Source: a virus. Taken from it: 37,863 bases of DNA. The notes beneath the pieces were generated by a model. The model ran no database searches, was not told the DNA's origin, and saw only the letters and a list, made by a program, of their open reading frames with translations. Position numbers and translations under genes: made by a program. The stretch spans positions 1 through 37,863 of the IMG/VR virus record IMGVR_UViG_3300032053_000215; one strand, 5' to 3'. This document shows, piece by piece, positions 6,646-13,428 of this stretch; the first letter of the stretch is position 1; every line of letters begins with the position of its first letter.

Positions 6646-6993
6646 ATGAACAAGGAGAAAGAAAAATCTCTACGGATTCGTGAGCTGGAGCGGAAGTTCG
6701 TGAAGGCTCTGGAGGGGGTTGTCGGGCAGACGGCTGGGTTCATGGAGTATGGGAACACTACCTGCGGTGAGAAGGTCATCATGGGGAAACACATCACCAT
6801 CACCTGGCAAGCCAACGCCTACGAGAAGAGTGTCCCCAAGGCCGTCACCGAGAAGTTCTTCGAGGTGGTGAACGAGTTGTACGACGACGTTCTCCCTGCA
6901 AGAAAAGGACCCCGTCGGATGGACGTTGGTGGCGGTGGGAACATCTGCTGGGAAGTGTCCTTCGAGCTGAAGAACCAGGAGAACTGGAGATGA
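6646..6993 (+). CDS. Hypothetical early protein
   Basis: The product has 115 aa. The ATG at 6646 follows GGGGAGGTCC and leader RNA copy B. It has a basic N-terminal helix, then a beta-rich centre (KVIMGKHITITW) and a short Gly-rich turn RMDVGGGGN before a final strand. Fold and function are not recognised. It overlaps the next gene by 4 nt. Confidence 0.65.
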   Translation: MNKEKEKSLRIRELERKFVKALEGVVGQTAGFMEYGNTTCGEKVIMGKHITITWQANAYEKSVPKAVTEKFFEVVNELYDDVLPARKGPRRMDVGGGGNICWEVSFELKNQENWR

Positions 6994-7199
6994 ACGCCGC
7001 TCGGTTCTTTGTCGGTTTGGCAAGTGGAGAGTTTTCCGCTCCGGTCAAACTCCGGTACGACAGCAAAGCCCTTCTCGACAAAAGAGGGAAGCTCATCGCT
7101 GAGTTCGAGTCCCAAGGCGAATGCCTTGAGTTTGCGAAGAGCCTTGTAGCTCTCGGACGCAAACTCCTGGAAAAGAAAAGAAAAAAGGAGGGGGTATGA
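6990..7199 (+). CDS. Hypothetical small early protein
   Basis: The product has 69 aa, coupled by ATGA to the upstream gene. The Lys/Arg-rich C-terminus (LLEKKRKKEGV) also encodes the AAGGAGG ribosome binding site of the next gene. It is mostly helical, and no family is recognised. Confidence 0.6.
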   Translation: MNAARFFVGLASGEFSAPVKLRYDSKALLDKRGKLIAEFESQGECLEFAKSLVALGRKLLEKKRKKEGV

Positions 7200-7591
7200 A
7201 AATCTACCAGCACATTGCAACACGGTTGGCGGCAATCATCAACTGTGTCGAGGCCCAGAACAAAGAATGGGAGGAGAAGCACCGGGCGTTCCTCAATAAC
7301 TCCCTGATATCCTCTCCGAGTGGAAGCGGCATCGACTCCGGCACGAAGTTTGATTGGGACGGCTCCGAGCCGAACAGTCTCCGGTTTTTTACGGCGTTCC
7401 ATCACATGGACGAGGGCGGTGGTTACGATGGGTGGACCGAACACTCCATCGTTGTCCACCCGGACCTTCAGTTCGGGTTTACGCTTCATGTCTCTGGGAA
7501 GAACCGGAACGGAATTAAGGAGTACCTCGTTGATACCTACTACGAGTGGCTAAACTCGGAGGTAGACAAACTCGGCTTTTCGCTTCGATGA
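7196..7591 (+). CDS. Conserved phage protein of unknown function
   Basis: The product has 131 aa, overlapping the upstream gene by 4 nt, with AAGGAGGGGGT as ribosome binding site. The central region HHMDEGGGYDGWTEHSIVV followed by HPDLQFGFTLHVSGKNRNGIKEYLVD resembles a phage protein family I recall with the same HHMD-YDGWTEH and F-SGRNRN-IKDYL pattern. Function is unknown. It is an acidic alpha/beta protein with no membrane segment. Confidence 0.7.
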   Translation: MKIYQHIATRLAAIINCVEAQNKEWEEKHRAFLNNSLISSPSGSGIDSGTKFDWDGSEPNSLRFFTAFHHMDEGGGYDGWTEHSIVVHPDLQFGFTLHVSGKNRNGIKEYLVDTYYEWLNSEVDKLGFSLR

Positions 7592-7599
7592 CCTCGGCA

Positions 7600-7637
7600 G
7601 GGACCGAACATCCTACTTGTCAAATATGTTCGGTCCC
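7600..7637 (+). other. Long stable hairpin upstream of leader RNA copy C
   Basis: GGGACCGAACAT (7600-7611) is perfectly complementary to ATGTTCGGTCCC (7626-7637), a 12-bp stem with a 14-nt loop. It lacks a T tract, so termination is unlikely; it probably insulates, processes or stabilises the transcript. Confidence 0.6.
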
Positions 7638-7642
7638 GTAAG

Positions 7643-7697
7643 CCTCCGCTATACTCTGAGCCAGAAAAGAGGACCGAAAGGTTGCGGGGGGAGGCAA
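7643..7697 (+). ncRNA. Repeated three-way-junction leader RNA, copy C
   Basis: P1 is CCTCCGC (7643-7649) with GCGGGGG (7684-7690), including one G-U pair. P2 is CTC (7654-7656) with GAG (7669-7671), closing the same TGAGCCAGAAAA loop as copy A. P3 is ACC-GAAA-GGT (7673-7682). GGCAA follows at 7693-7697. It ends 22 nt before the ATG at 7720. Confidence 0.75.
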
Positions 7698-7719
7698 ATC
7701 AATCACAAGAGGAGGTCTC

Positions 7720-8292
7720 ATGTTAATCTCAAAGGTGAGCCAGGTCAGTCTGGGCCTGGCTATGGAAGCGGTCAACCGTCTCTACAACGGGAACATCCGT
7801 TGGAAGCGGTTCGACCAGCTTAACAAGGCGGGGACTCGCTTTCGTGTCACGCTCACCGTCAACAATTCTCACCTCCCCGGCTCTCGCAGGAGCCACCGGG
7901 GTCGGAGGATAGCGGCGGCGTGCTGGCACGTTCACGGCGAGTTCTTCGATGCTCTCCCGAAAGAGGCTGTCATCCGCCTCGGGCGGGAGGGGGTTCATCG
8001 CCCCGGAGACCCCTGGAAGGACCAGCAGGTCGGCTCCATGTTCCAGCCGATGATGTTCTCCGAGGCGTGTGAGTGCGGAGGCCGAGTCGAGAAGACGGCT
8101 CTCGGTACAGCGAAGGTGAAGCAGGTCCGCCAGGCCGACATGACGGCGGCGTGCTTCGGTGTTCAGGTCTGGGGCCTGACCGCCTGTAGTCATTGTTCCT
8201 ACAGGAACACCGACGACTGCGGCGGGAAAGAAATCCTGGATAGGATAGAGAGAGGGGAGTTCCCGAAGACGGGCCTCCCGGAAGCGAGGTGA
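7720..8292 (+). CDS. Conserved phage protein of unknown function
   Basis: The product has 190 aa. The ATG follows AGAGGAGGTCTC and leader RNA copy C. The run RFRVTLTVNNSHLPGSRRS, then GRRIAAACWHVHGEFFDAL and FSEACECGG, resembles a hypothetical family I recall from actinobacterial and other phages. Several Cys and His (CWHVHG, CECGG, CSHCSYRNTDDC) suggest a bound metal. No enzymatic assignment is possible. Confidence 0.7.
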   Translation: MLISKVSQVSLGLAMEAVNRLYNGNIRWKRFDQLNKAGTRFRVTLTVNNSHLPGSRRSHRGRRIAAACWHVHGEFFDALPKEAVIRLGREGVHRPGDPWKDQQVGSMFQPMMFSEACECGGRVEKTALGTAKVKQVRQADMTAACFGVQVWGLTACSHCSYRNTDDCGGKEILDRIERGEFPKTGLPEAR

Positions 8293-8347
8293 CCATGTAC
8301 AAGTGCATCGACAGTCTCGTCAAAGAGCGAGAGAAGGAGGATTGAGA

Positions 8348-8530
8348 ATGGATACGTACGAACAGAAAGTGCTTCTGTTCAAGGAAATCCATGACCTGGA
8401 CAAAGACATAGTCCGCCTGGTCTTTGTGGAGCAGGACCTCGCCGAACAGATTCAGAAGGCGAAGAAGAAGAGAGAAGAACTCTCTGCTCGACTGAGCAAG
8501 CTCGAGATTGAACTTCTTAATCTCGGATGA
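8348..8530 (+). CDS. Small coiled-coil protein
   Basis: The product has 60 aa. The ATG at 8348 follows AAGGAGG (8334-8340). Almost the whole chain fits a heptad pattern rich in Leu, Ile, Glu and Lys (KIHDLDKDIVRLVF-type, then KKKREELSARLSKLEIELL), so it probably forms a helical dimer. No family is recognised. Confidence 0.6.
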   Translation: MDTYEQKVLLFKEIHDLDKDIVRLVFVEQDLAEQIQKAKKKREELSARLSKLEIELLNLG

Positions 8531-8567
8531 TGCTGTGTTGGTTCAATCTTAATATTAGGAGGACAGC

Positions 8568-8792
8568 ATGAACGCTGAAAAACTACTGACGAAACTGGTG
8601 AGCTTCATCAACTCACAGACGGAGAAGACGGACGAAGAGATGAGGGAGCTTCGCAAGAAGGAGGCTCTGCTCGAGTCGATGCCCTTCCTTGAACGGGTCG
8701 AGTACCTCCAGGCTGTCGCAGAAGCCAAGGGGAAAATCGACCTTCTCGTGGGGCAGAAGAAGTTCTACGACTCTATCTCTAGCAATGCGTAG
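8568..8792 (+). CDS. Small helical protein
   Basis: The product has 74 aa. The ATG at 8568 follows TTAGGAGG. TGCTGT (8531-8536) can pair with ACAGCA (8563-8568), which would trap the ribosome site and start in a stem; this could modulate translation. The protein is helical and charged (EKTDEEMRELRKKEALLES). No function is recognised. Confidence 0.6.
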   Translation: MNAEKLLTKLVSFINSQTEKTDEEMRELRKKEALLESMPFLERVEYLQAVAEAKGKIDLLVGQKKFYDSISSNA

Positions 8793-8803
8793 GGCTGGTT
8801 GGA

Positions 8804-8832
8804 TGGTGGCGGTGCTCAATCCACCGCCACCA
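8804..8832 (+). other. 10-bp perfect hairpin before the sigma-like gene
   Basis: TGGTGGCGGT (8804-8813) pairs perfectly with ACCGCCACCA (8823-8832) over a 9-nt loop, 20 nt before the next ATG. No T tract follows, so a role in mRNA stability or local pausing is more likely than termination. Confidence 0.55.
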
Positions 8833-8852
8833 TAACTCATCGAGGAGGTGAT

Positions 8853-9380
8853 ATGCAGTTAAAAAAATGGGAGCACGAAACCATCAAGAGTGTTGCGGCA
8901 GAGCAGTTGTGTGGGGAGGTTGTCGTTGACTTCCTCGAGCTGGTGAATGTCGGGGTGCTGGCTCTTTTACAAAAGAAGTCGCAGGACAGTCGGTTCATTA
9001 GCGAGACGCTGGTCAGGAACATCGCTCGGAGGAGAATGATTGACTACAAACTCCAGGTTAAATACCTTGGAACTTCTGGGCGGGGTGGGAGTATCTATCG
9101 TCGGTACAAGACGCTCCAGGAGAACCCCCCGGACGCTCCTCTTTTTGTTCCTATCGCAGAACAGCACCCCATGGACCAACAAAAGAACACAGAAGAAGAG
9201 GCGTTTCTGAGCATGGCGATTGAGAATGCTAAAGAGGTCCTCGGAGGAGAGATGGTACACGCTCTCCTTGAAGGACAGACCAACGAGGAGATACGCTGGT
9301 CTGTTCCGGGAACACGCTGGCGTGACGTTCAGCGAATCAGACGGACGTTCCGGGAGATACTCTCGGGACATGGAATCTAA
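8853..9380 (+). CDS. Possible sigma-70-like transcription factor
   Basis: The product has 175 aa from the ATG at 8853, which has GAGGAGGTG just upstream. Residues 25-65 (FLELVNVGVLALLQKKSQDS, then RFISETLVRNIARRRMIDYKL) read like sigma region 2, where a helix ending in ARRxMIDY precedes the -10-binding part. The C-terminal segment (NEEIRWSVPGTRWRDVQRIRRTFREIL) could be a region 4-type HTH. It sits at the end of the early operon, just upstream of the first bipartite motif, as expected for a middle-gene factor. Similarity is partial; another DNA-binding role is possible. Confidence 0.45.
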   Translation: MQLKKWEHETIKSVAAEQLCGEVVVDFLELVNVGVLALLQKKSQDSRFISETLVRNIARRRMIDYKLQVKYLGTSGRGGSIYRRYKTLQENPPDAPLFVPIAEQHPMDQQKNTEEEAFLSMAIENAKEVLGGEMVHALLEGQTNEEIRWSVPGTRWRDVQRIRRTFREILSGHGI

Positions 9381-9394
9381 CAAAGGAGGTTCGA

Positions 9395-9643
9395 TTGGCT
9401 AAGATAATTTTGAAGGAAGGGAAGGAGCCGATGTCTGTCATGTCTCTGAAGGAGATGCGGGTACTCATGGAGCAAATCTTCAAGCCCCTTGAGAAGGACA
9501 TCGAGAAGATGAAGAAAGTCATTGACAGACTTCTCATCAAGGTAGCAGACCTTGAGTCCGCTCGGGGTACGCTGTCGGTGGACGGGGAGCCAGACGACGA
9601 GAGCGTCCTGGTGGGCGACCCGGACGACGAAGAGGACGACTAA
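9395..9643 (+). CDS. Small coiled-coil protein with acidic tail
   Basis: The product has 82 aa from the TTG at 9395 (AAAGGAGGTTCGA upstream, like other TTG starts in this phage). A helical Lys/Glu heptad region spans about 20-55, followed by a very acidic tail (DDEEDD at the end). Such tails can mimic DNA or bind SSB-like partners, but this is speculation. It is the last gene before a strong terminator. Confidence 0.65.
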   Translation: MAKIILKEGKEPMSVMSLKEMRVLMEQIFKPLEKDIEKMKKVIDRLLIKVADLESARGTLSVDGEPDDESVLVGDPDDEEDD

Positions 9644-9647
9644 GACC

Positions 9648-9685
9648 AAGGGGTGGCATTCCAAGGGGAGTGCCACCCCTTTTTT
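9648..9685 (+). terminator. Strong intrinsic terminator of the early operon
   Basis: AAGGGGTGGCA (9648-9658) pairs with TGCCACCCCTT, starting at 9671 and running directly into a T tract. It ends 5 nt after the previous gene's stop region begins and closes the early operon. Confidence 0.9.
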
Positions 9686-9688
9686 ATT

Positions 9689-9722
9689 TGCCAAGCTTTT
9701 TATGTTTTTGGTGACTATTATA
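9689..9722 (+). promoter_or_regulatory. Bipartite regulatory motif, copy 1
   Basis: TGCCAAG (9689-9695), a 12-nt spacer, then TTGGTGACTATTATA (9708-9722). It lies directly after the early terminator and before the transcript that carries the structured RNA at 9757 and the primase gene. The CCAA...TTGG halves form an inverted repeat. Confidence 0.75.
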
Positions 9723-9736
9723 TTGACTGTGAATTA

Positions 9737-9745
9737 TGTTATACT
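9737..9745 (+). promoter_or_regulatory. Extended -10 promoter element
   Basis: TGTTATACT (TG-n-TATACT) is a near-consensus extended -10. The only TTGAC nearby (9723-9728) is 11 bp away, too close for a -35. Transcription would start around 9752, just before the structured RNA. It is 15 nt downstream of bipartite motif copy 1, which may act as an activator or repressor site. Confidence 0.5.
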
Positions 9746-9756
9746 CAGGTTTTCAC

Positions 9757-9871
9757 GGGGAGGAGCGGTGACGCTTAAATGGCCCGAAACTGGAACCCTC
9801 CTAAATCCAGGCCGGACCGACCTTGCCTTGCACGAGATAGGCCTCCTCAATCCTAGTCACCGCTCTTCCCC
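9757..9871 (+). ncRNA. Large structured leader RNA upstream of the primase operon
   Basis: GGGGAGGAGCGGTGAC (9757-9772) pairs with GTCACCGCTCTTCCCC (9856-9871), 16 bp with one G-U. This encloses an 83-nt domain with further helices: GGCC/GGCC, CTGG/CCAG and GCCT/AGGC. Two near-identical 12-nt single-stranded candidates, CCTCCTAAATCC and CCTCCTCAATCC, lie within. The 3' strand ends 9 nt before the ribosome site of the next gene. It may be a riboswitch-like leader or a stable small RNA; it matches no RNA I can name. The 249-base gap holds no gene. Confidence 0.65.
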
Positions 9872-9892
9872 ATCATACAAGAAGGAGAAGTG

Positions 9893-10084
9893 ATGGAAAA
9901 AGAAAAGGTCGTAGAAGTACTCGCCAAGATGAAGTACGATGCCCAACTGGAAATTGGAGAGCTGAACCTCTATCTCAGCCGGGACGACATCCCGAACTGG
10001 AAAGTCAGCGAGTTGAAGGACCGGGTCCGGTCTTTGGAAACTCGTATCAACATCATCGTCGAGCTGACCCAGAAGATTTCCTAA
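9893..10084 (+). CDS. Hypothetical small helical protein
   Basis: The product has 63 aa. The ATG at 9893 is preferred because GAAGGAG (9881-9887) is best spaced to it; GTG at 9890 is possible. It is charged, entirely helical and likely coiled-coil. It stands between the structured leader and the primase, 5 nt from the primase start, so it may serve in translational coupling. No function is recognised. Confidence 0.6.
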   Translation: MEKEKVVEVLAKMKYDAQLEIGELNLYLSRDDIPNWKVSELKDRVRSLETRINIIVELTQKIS

Positions 10085-10089
10085 CCTCG

Positions 10090-10857
10090 ATGGAACGTCT
10101 CATCGAGTGTCCGGTCTGTGGCGATAAGCCGGGCCGACACCACAAGCATTGCTACATCAACGTGGACAAGGGTGTCTACTACTGCCAGCTCTGTGGAGAC
10201 AAGGGGTCCTTGAAGGACCTCGCCAGGAAGTACCCGGCGATAGGTCGGATGTTTGACTTCTGGCTGGTAACGAGTCCCCCACAAAAAAATACGAAGGCGA
10301 CGGAGTTCGCTTCTGACATCTGGTCGTACAGGAACCACCCGATAGCGAGTCGGGTTATCTCATACCTGCTCCGCCGAGGCCTCTCCCAGGAAGAGCTGAA
10401 GGAGGTCTTCTGGAGCCGGGATATGCCCACCAGGGCCATCTTCCCGTGCTTCGAGAAGGGAGCGATGGTATTCTGGGTCGGGAGGTCGTTCACGGACGGA
10501 GAGATGAAGTACCGATTCCCGAAGAACGGTGAGACCAAGTACACCCGCCGGGAAGCGGTCTTCGGACTCAACTGGTTCGAGGGTCGGAAGGTCCGGGAGC
10601 TGTGGATTGTCGAGGGCGTGTTCGATGCCTACGCCGTAGGTTGCGGAGTGGCTATCATGGGGAAGACGGCCTCGGACCACCAGCTCCGAAAGATTCTTTC
10701 CCTCCGCCCGGAGAAGCTCGTTATAGCCCTTGATAATGATGCAAAACAGGAAGCGGAATATCTTTACAACAAGGTCAAAGGTGTGATAGATTCTGAGCTT
10801 GTCTTTCCTCCGTCTGAAATAAAGGACTGGGGAGAGATGTTGGAGAGAAGGATATAA
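10090..10857 (+). CDS. DNA primase with CHC2-type zinc finger and TOPRIM domain
   Basis: The product has 255 aa. The N-terminal zinc-binding pair is C7-x2-C10 and C32-x2-C35. The TOPRIM core shows WIVEGVFDA (E175, D179) and ALDNDA (D215, D217). It lacks the C-terminal helicase of T7 gp4 and is shorter than DnaG, so it probably works with the separate DnaB-like helicase at 13410. No clear ribosome site precedes the ATG at 10090, suggesting coupling to the gene ending at 10084. It makes RNA primers for lagging-strand synthesis. A terminator follows. Confidence 0.88.
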   Translation: MERLIECPVCGDKPGRHHKHCYINVDKGVYYCQLCGDKGSLKDLARKYPAIGRMFDFWLVTSPPQKNTKATEFASDIWSYRNHPIASRVISYLLRRGLSQEELKEVFWSRDMPTRAIFPCFEKGAMVFWVGRSFTDGEMKYRFPKNGETKYTRREAVFGLNWFEGRKVRELWIVEGVFDAYAVGCGVAIMGKTASDHQLRKILSLRPEKLVIALDNDAKQEAEYLYNKVKGVIDSELVFPPSEIKDWGEMLERRI

Positions 10858-10862
10858 TGGGA

Positions 10863-10904
10863 GCACATCGGTTTCACTTCCTTTCCGGTGTGCAATCCTT
10901 TTTT
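10863..10904 (+). terminator. Intrinsic terminator after primase
   Basis: GCACATCGG (10863-10871) pairs with CCGGTGTGC (10885-10893), 9 bp with one G-U, followed after 5 nt by TTTTTT. It separates primase from the helicase transcript. Confidence 0.75.
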
Positions 10905-10920
10905 CCATCACTTCGTTCTA

Positions 10921-10953
10921 GGCGGGTCCCCTCCCCCATTGGGGGGACCCGCC
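10921..10953 (+). other. Very GC-rich hairpin
   Basis: GGCGGGTCCCC (10921-10931) pairs perfectly with GGGGACCCGCC (10943-10953). No T tract follows. It lies 14 nt before the helicase ATG and probably protects the 5' end of the downstream mRNA or backs up the terminator. Confidence 0.65.
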
Positions 10954-10966
10954 GCCTATACGCCAC

Positions 10967-12370
10967 ATGATTATGATTGAGAAGTGGAATAATTTGAGCC
11001 GGGTCGTGTCGTTTGACACGAAGGCGGAGGAGGCCGACTTCAAGGCCGCTCTTCGGTTCGATGTCCCGAATTCCTTCTGGATTAGCCGCTACCGGGGCGG
11101 GTGGGACGGGACCTACTCCTTCTTCAACCGCCGTAACTCAACCTTCCCTACGGGCCTCCTAGACACCCTCCCGGCCCCTCTCCAGGAACGCCTCGAGGTC
11201 GTAGACCGCCGGGTCCGGCCCGAGCGGAACAGCCGTCTATTGAGAATGGAGGAGCTGGTAGACATGGAGTTTCGGGACTACCAGGCAGAGACCATCAGCC
11301 GGGCTGTCGAACTGGAACGCTGTGCTATCGAGTCGCCAACCGGGTCCGGGAAGACGGAGATTGGGATTGGTCTGGTCTTTGTCCTGGCTGTGCGGACCCT
11401 CTTCTGTGTCCACCTCGAGAACCTGCTGTGGCAAGCCAAAGAGCGGTTTGAGGGTAGGGGTTTCAAGGTTGGGGTCATTAACGCCGATACCTGGGACCCC
11501 AAAGAGATAACCATCGCCATGGTCCCCACCCTCTACTCCCGGATGAGGAACGACCAGAAGTACGTCAAGGACTTCCTGGCGAAGAGCGTTGATTGCCTCA
11601 TCCTGGACGAGTGCCACCACGTCGGCTCCGCCAGCTCCTGGGAGCTTCCGGCGAAGAACTGCAACGCCTACTACCGCTTCGGTCTGAGTGCCACGACCAT
11701 GCTCAAGGACGACCTATCTAACGCCAGGTTAGTTGGGCAGACAGGACAGGTCATTACCGCTGTGGGGAAGAAGGAACTCATCGAGAGAGGCATCATCGCC
11801 CAGCCTATCATCAACATGGTCTGCAACGAAACGCTGTTCAAAAAGTACGACAATCTCAACTACCAAGCTGTCTACAGGTTAGCGGTTGAGGAGAACATGG
11901 TACGTAACTTCCTCGTCTGTCGGATAGCCTCGGAGAAGATGGACGAGGGGAAGCCCGTGCTGGTGATAGTACACACCGTCCGGCACGCCCAGCAACTCAT
12001 GGGGAAGTTCTCAGACAGGAACCTCGAGAGGGTCCGGCTTATCACAGGGGCTGTGGACGGGCAAGACCGCCAGGACCTTATCAAGGACCTGAACTCGGGG
12101 AAAATCCTGGGTATTGTTGCCACTCCCGTCTTCGACGAGGGGGCCGACATTCCAAATCTACGGGTCCTGGTTCTGGGAGGTGGGGGGAAGAGTCCTATCA
12201 AGGTCATCCAGCGTATGGGGAGGGGGATGAGGAGGAAGGCTGAGGGGAGCAACACCGTAGAGATTTTTGACTTCCTGGATGTCACCAACAAGTACACTCG
12301 GAGACACGCTCAACAGCGGATGAAGGTCTATTCTGGAGAGGGGTTTGAAGTTGGTAAGATTGTTATATAA
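10967..12370 (+). CDS. SF2 DNA helicase, UvsW-like
   Basis: The product has 467 aa. The Q/Walker A region is RDYQAETISRAVE and ESPTGSGKT (K129), the DEAD-box variant is DECHH (214-218), motif III is SAT (241-243), and motif VI is QRMGRGMRR. An N-terminal domain of about 100 residues precedes the helicase core, as in T4 UvsW and related repair helicases. UvsW-type enzymes remodel forks and R-loops and switch replication from origin- to recombination-dependent mode. ATG at 10967 or 10973 are both possible and no strong ribosome site is visible. Iteron-like repeats follow directly. Confidence 0.88.
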   Translation: MIMIEKWNNLSRVVSFDTKAEEADFKAALRFDVPNSFWISRYRGGWDGTYSFFNRRNSTFPTGLLDTLPAPLQERLEVVDRRVRPERNSRLLRMEELVDMEFRDYQAETISRAVELERCAIESPTGSGKTEIGIGLVFVLAVRTLFCVHLENLLWQAKERFEGRGFKVGVINADTWDPKEITIAMVPTLYSRMRNDQKYVKDFLAKSVDCLILDECHHVGSASSWELPAKNCNAYYRFGLSATTMLKDDLSNARLVGQTGQVITAVGKKELIERGIIAQPIINMVCNETLFKKYDNLNYQAVYRLAVEENMVRNFLVCRIASEKMDEGKPVLVIVHTVRHAQQLMGKFSDRNLERVRLITGAVDGQDRQDLIKDLNSGKILGIVATPVFDEGADIPNLRVLVLGGGGKSPIKVIQRMGRGMRRKAEGSNTVEIFDFLDVTNKYTRRHAQQRMKVYSGEGFEVGKIVI

Positions 12371-12373
12371 CCC

Positions 12374-12445
12374 ATCATGTAATACATCATGTAATACATC
12401 ATGTAATACATCATGTAATACATCATGTAATACATCATGTAATAC
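12374..12445. repeat. Six perfect 12-bp tandem repeats (iteron-like)
   Basis: The unit ATCATGTAATAC occurs six times head-to-tail (12374-12445) starting 3 nt after the helicase stop. Each junction contains the interrupted palindrome ATGTA-A-TACAT, so a dimeric DNA-binding protein could occupy every unit. Degenerate sites recur at 12481-12492, 12596-12606 and 12608-12618, on the far side of an AT-rich block. Confidence 0.9.
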
Positions 12446-12618
12446 AATACTAACAATCAGTAAAAAACCCACTACTATTTTGTGTCATACATTTCGTCCT
12501 ATTAAGAATATTAAGATATTAAGATATTACGACGGGGTAATTCAAAAGAATAACGAAGTGATTCTGAGCTATTCCGACGAACGCAAAACCACGAAATGTA
12601 TTACATCATGTCATACAT
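12446..12618. other. AT-rich block with flanking palindromes, candidate replication origin or control region
   Basis: No gene is supported in 12371-12684. The block is much more AT-rich than its surroundings and contains three TATTAAGA copies (12500, 12509, 12517) plus a degenerate fourth, resembling a DNA-unwinding element. Palindromic sites ATGTATTACAT (12596-12606) and ATGTCATACAT (12608-12618) close it. Setting between helicase and DnaB genes fits an origin; an operator or partition site is the alternative. Confidence 0.5.
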
Positions 12619-12684
12619 TTGAGTTTTTACCCAAACCCGGCAAAGCCGGGCCGCTTCGCAGGAAGACTGAAAAGGAGGAGGCTG

Positions 12685-13428
12685 GTGGAAAAAACTTACT
12701 GGAAAAGGACAAAGTGGGAGTCCCCGGAGCTGGTTCTGGAGAACGTCATTCTATTCAGGGCCTTGACCTCGAGAGACCCCCGTACCCAGTTTGCTACGAG
12801 AGGGTTCTTTAAGAAAAATCCAGACCCGTTCATCAGGATTGACAAGGTCTGCCAGGAGCTGGGCATCTCATCGAAGTTCTACTTCGATGTCATGTACTCC
12901 TCCCCTGTTGGAAAAGGGGGGGCGTTACCGTTTGCCACTCCGTTCCTGAACTTTCTGGGGTCCCCCTCGGGACGGGTGACGTTCCTGGGGAGGATTGACA
13001 AGTACCAGCAGAGGTTGGGGGCCATGGACGATATTGGGGAGTACGTGGCAACGAAATCAATCGCCAACATGGAGACCTGGTTCGGAGGGAGCTTCACCGA
13101 TGGTTACTGGCTGTTCCATCGTTTTTTCGACCAGGTGTCGTCTGTTTCCATCGACGAGTCTTTCATTATCTTTGAGGACTCGCCGGAGTTCACCAATATG
13201 TTCATTATCACCCACCCCTACTGGCAGACGTTCCTGGCGGAGAATGGCAGGACCAGTCTCGCCTCCAGCCTGAAGAAGAGGTGTGCTGGGGAGTCGGATA
13301 TTATCCGCATGGCTTCGTTGGGGATGGGTTTCTACAGGGCCAGGGTACTTTCTAGGACCAAGGCCCAGAACTACCTGGAGAGACGGCGTGATGAACGGTG
13401 GGATGCGGTATGGAAGATTCTGGGCTGA
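12685..13428 (+). CDS. Hypothetical protein in replication cluster
   Basis: The product has 247 aa from the GTG at 12685, chosen for AGGAGG at 12673-12678; the open frame reaches back to a TTG at 12619 inside the repeat region but lacks a ribosome site there. It begins with a basic segment (KTYWKRTKW). It has a segment resembling a DNA-binding helix pair (RIDKVCQELGISSKFYFDVMY) and an Arg-rich end. Position between the candidate origin and DnaB makes an initiator or helicase-loader role plausible, but no motif proves it. It overlaps the DnaB-like gene by 19 nt. Confidence 0.6.
   Translation: MEKTYWKRTKWESPELVLENVILFRALTSRDPRTQFATRGFFKKNPDPFIRIDKVCQELGISSKFYFDVMYSSPVGKGGALPFATPFLNFLGSPSGRVTFLGRIDKYQQRLGAMDDIGEYVATKSIANMETWFGGSFTDGYWLFHRFFDQVSSVSIDESFIIFEDSPEFTNMFIITHPYWQTFLAENGRTSLASSLKKRCAGESDIIRMASLGMGFYRARVLSRTKAQNYLERRRDERWDAVWKILG

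Noticed and set aside
8295-8345. 16-codon frame with a weak start between two genes
   Set aside because: Too short and without a strong ribosome site or any feature; its end merely holds the next gene's ribosome site.
9723-9745. TTGACT and TATACT considered as a normal sigma70 promoter
   Set aside because: The spacing is only 11 bp; the -10 is better explained as an extended -10 element.
12374-12445. Repeats considered as a CRISPR array
   Set aside because: Units are 12 bp, contiguous and without spacers, so they are iteron-like tandem repeats.
12345-12812. Open frame through the 12-bp repeats
   Set aside because: It only reflects the repeats being a multiple of three, giving a repeating four-residue chain, and has no ribosome site.
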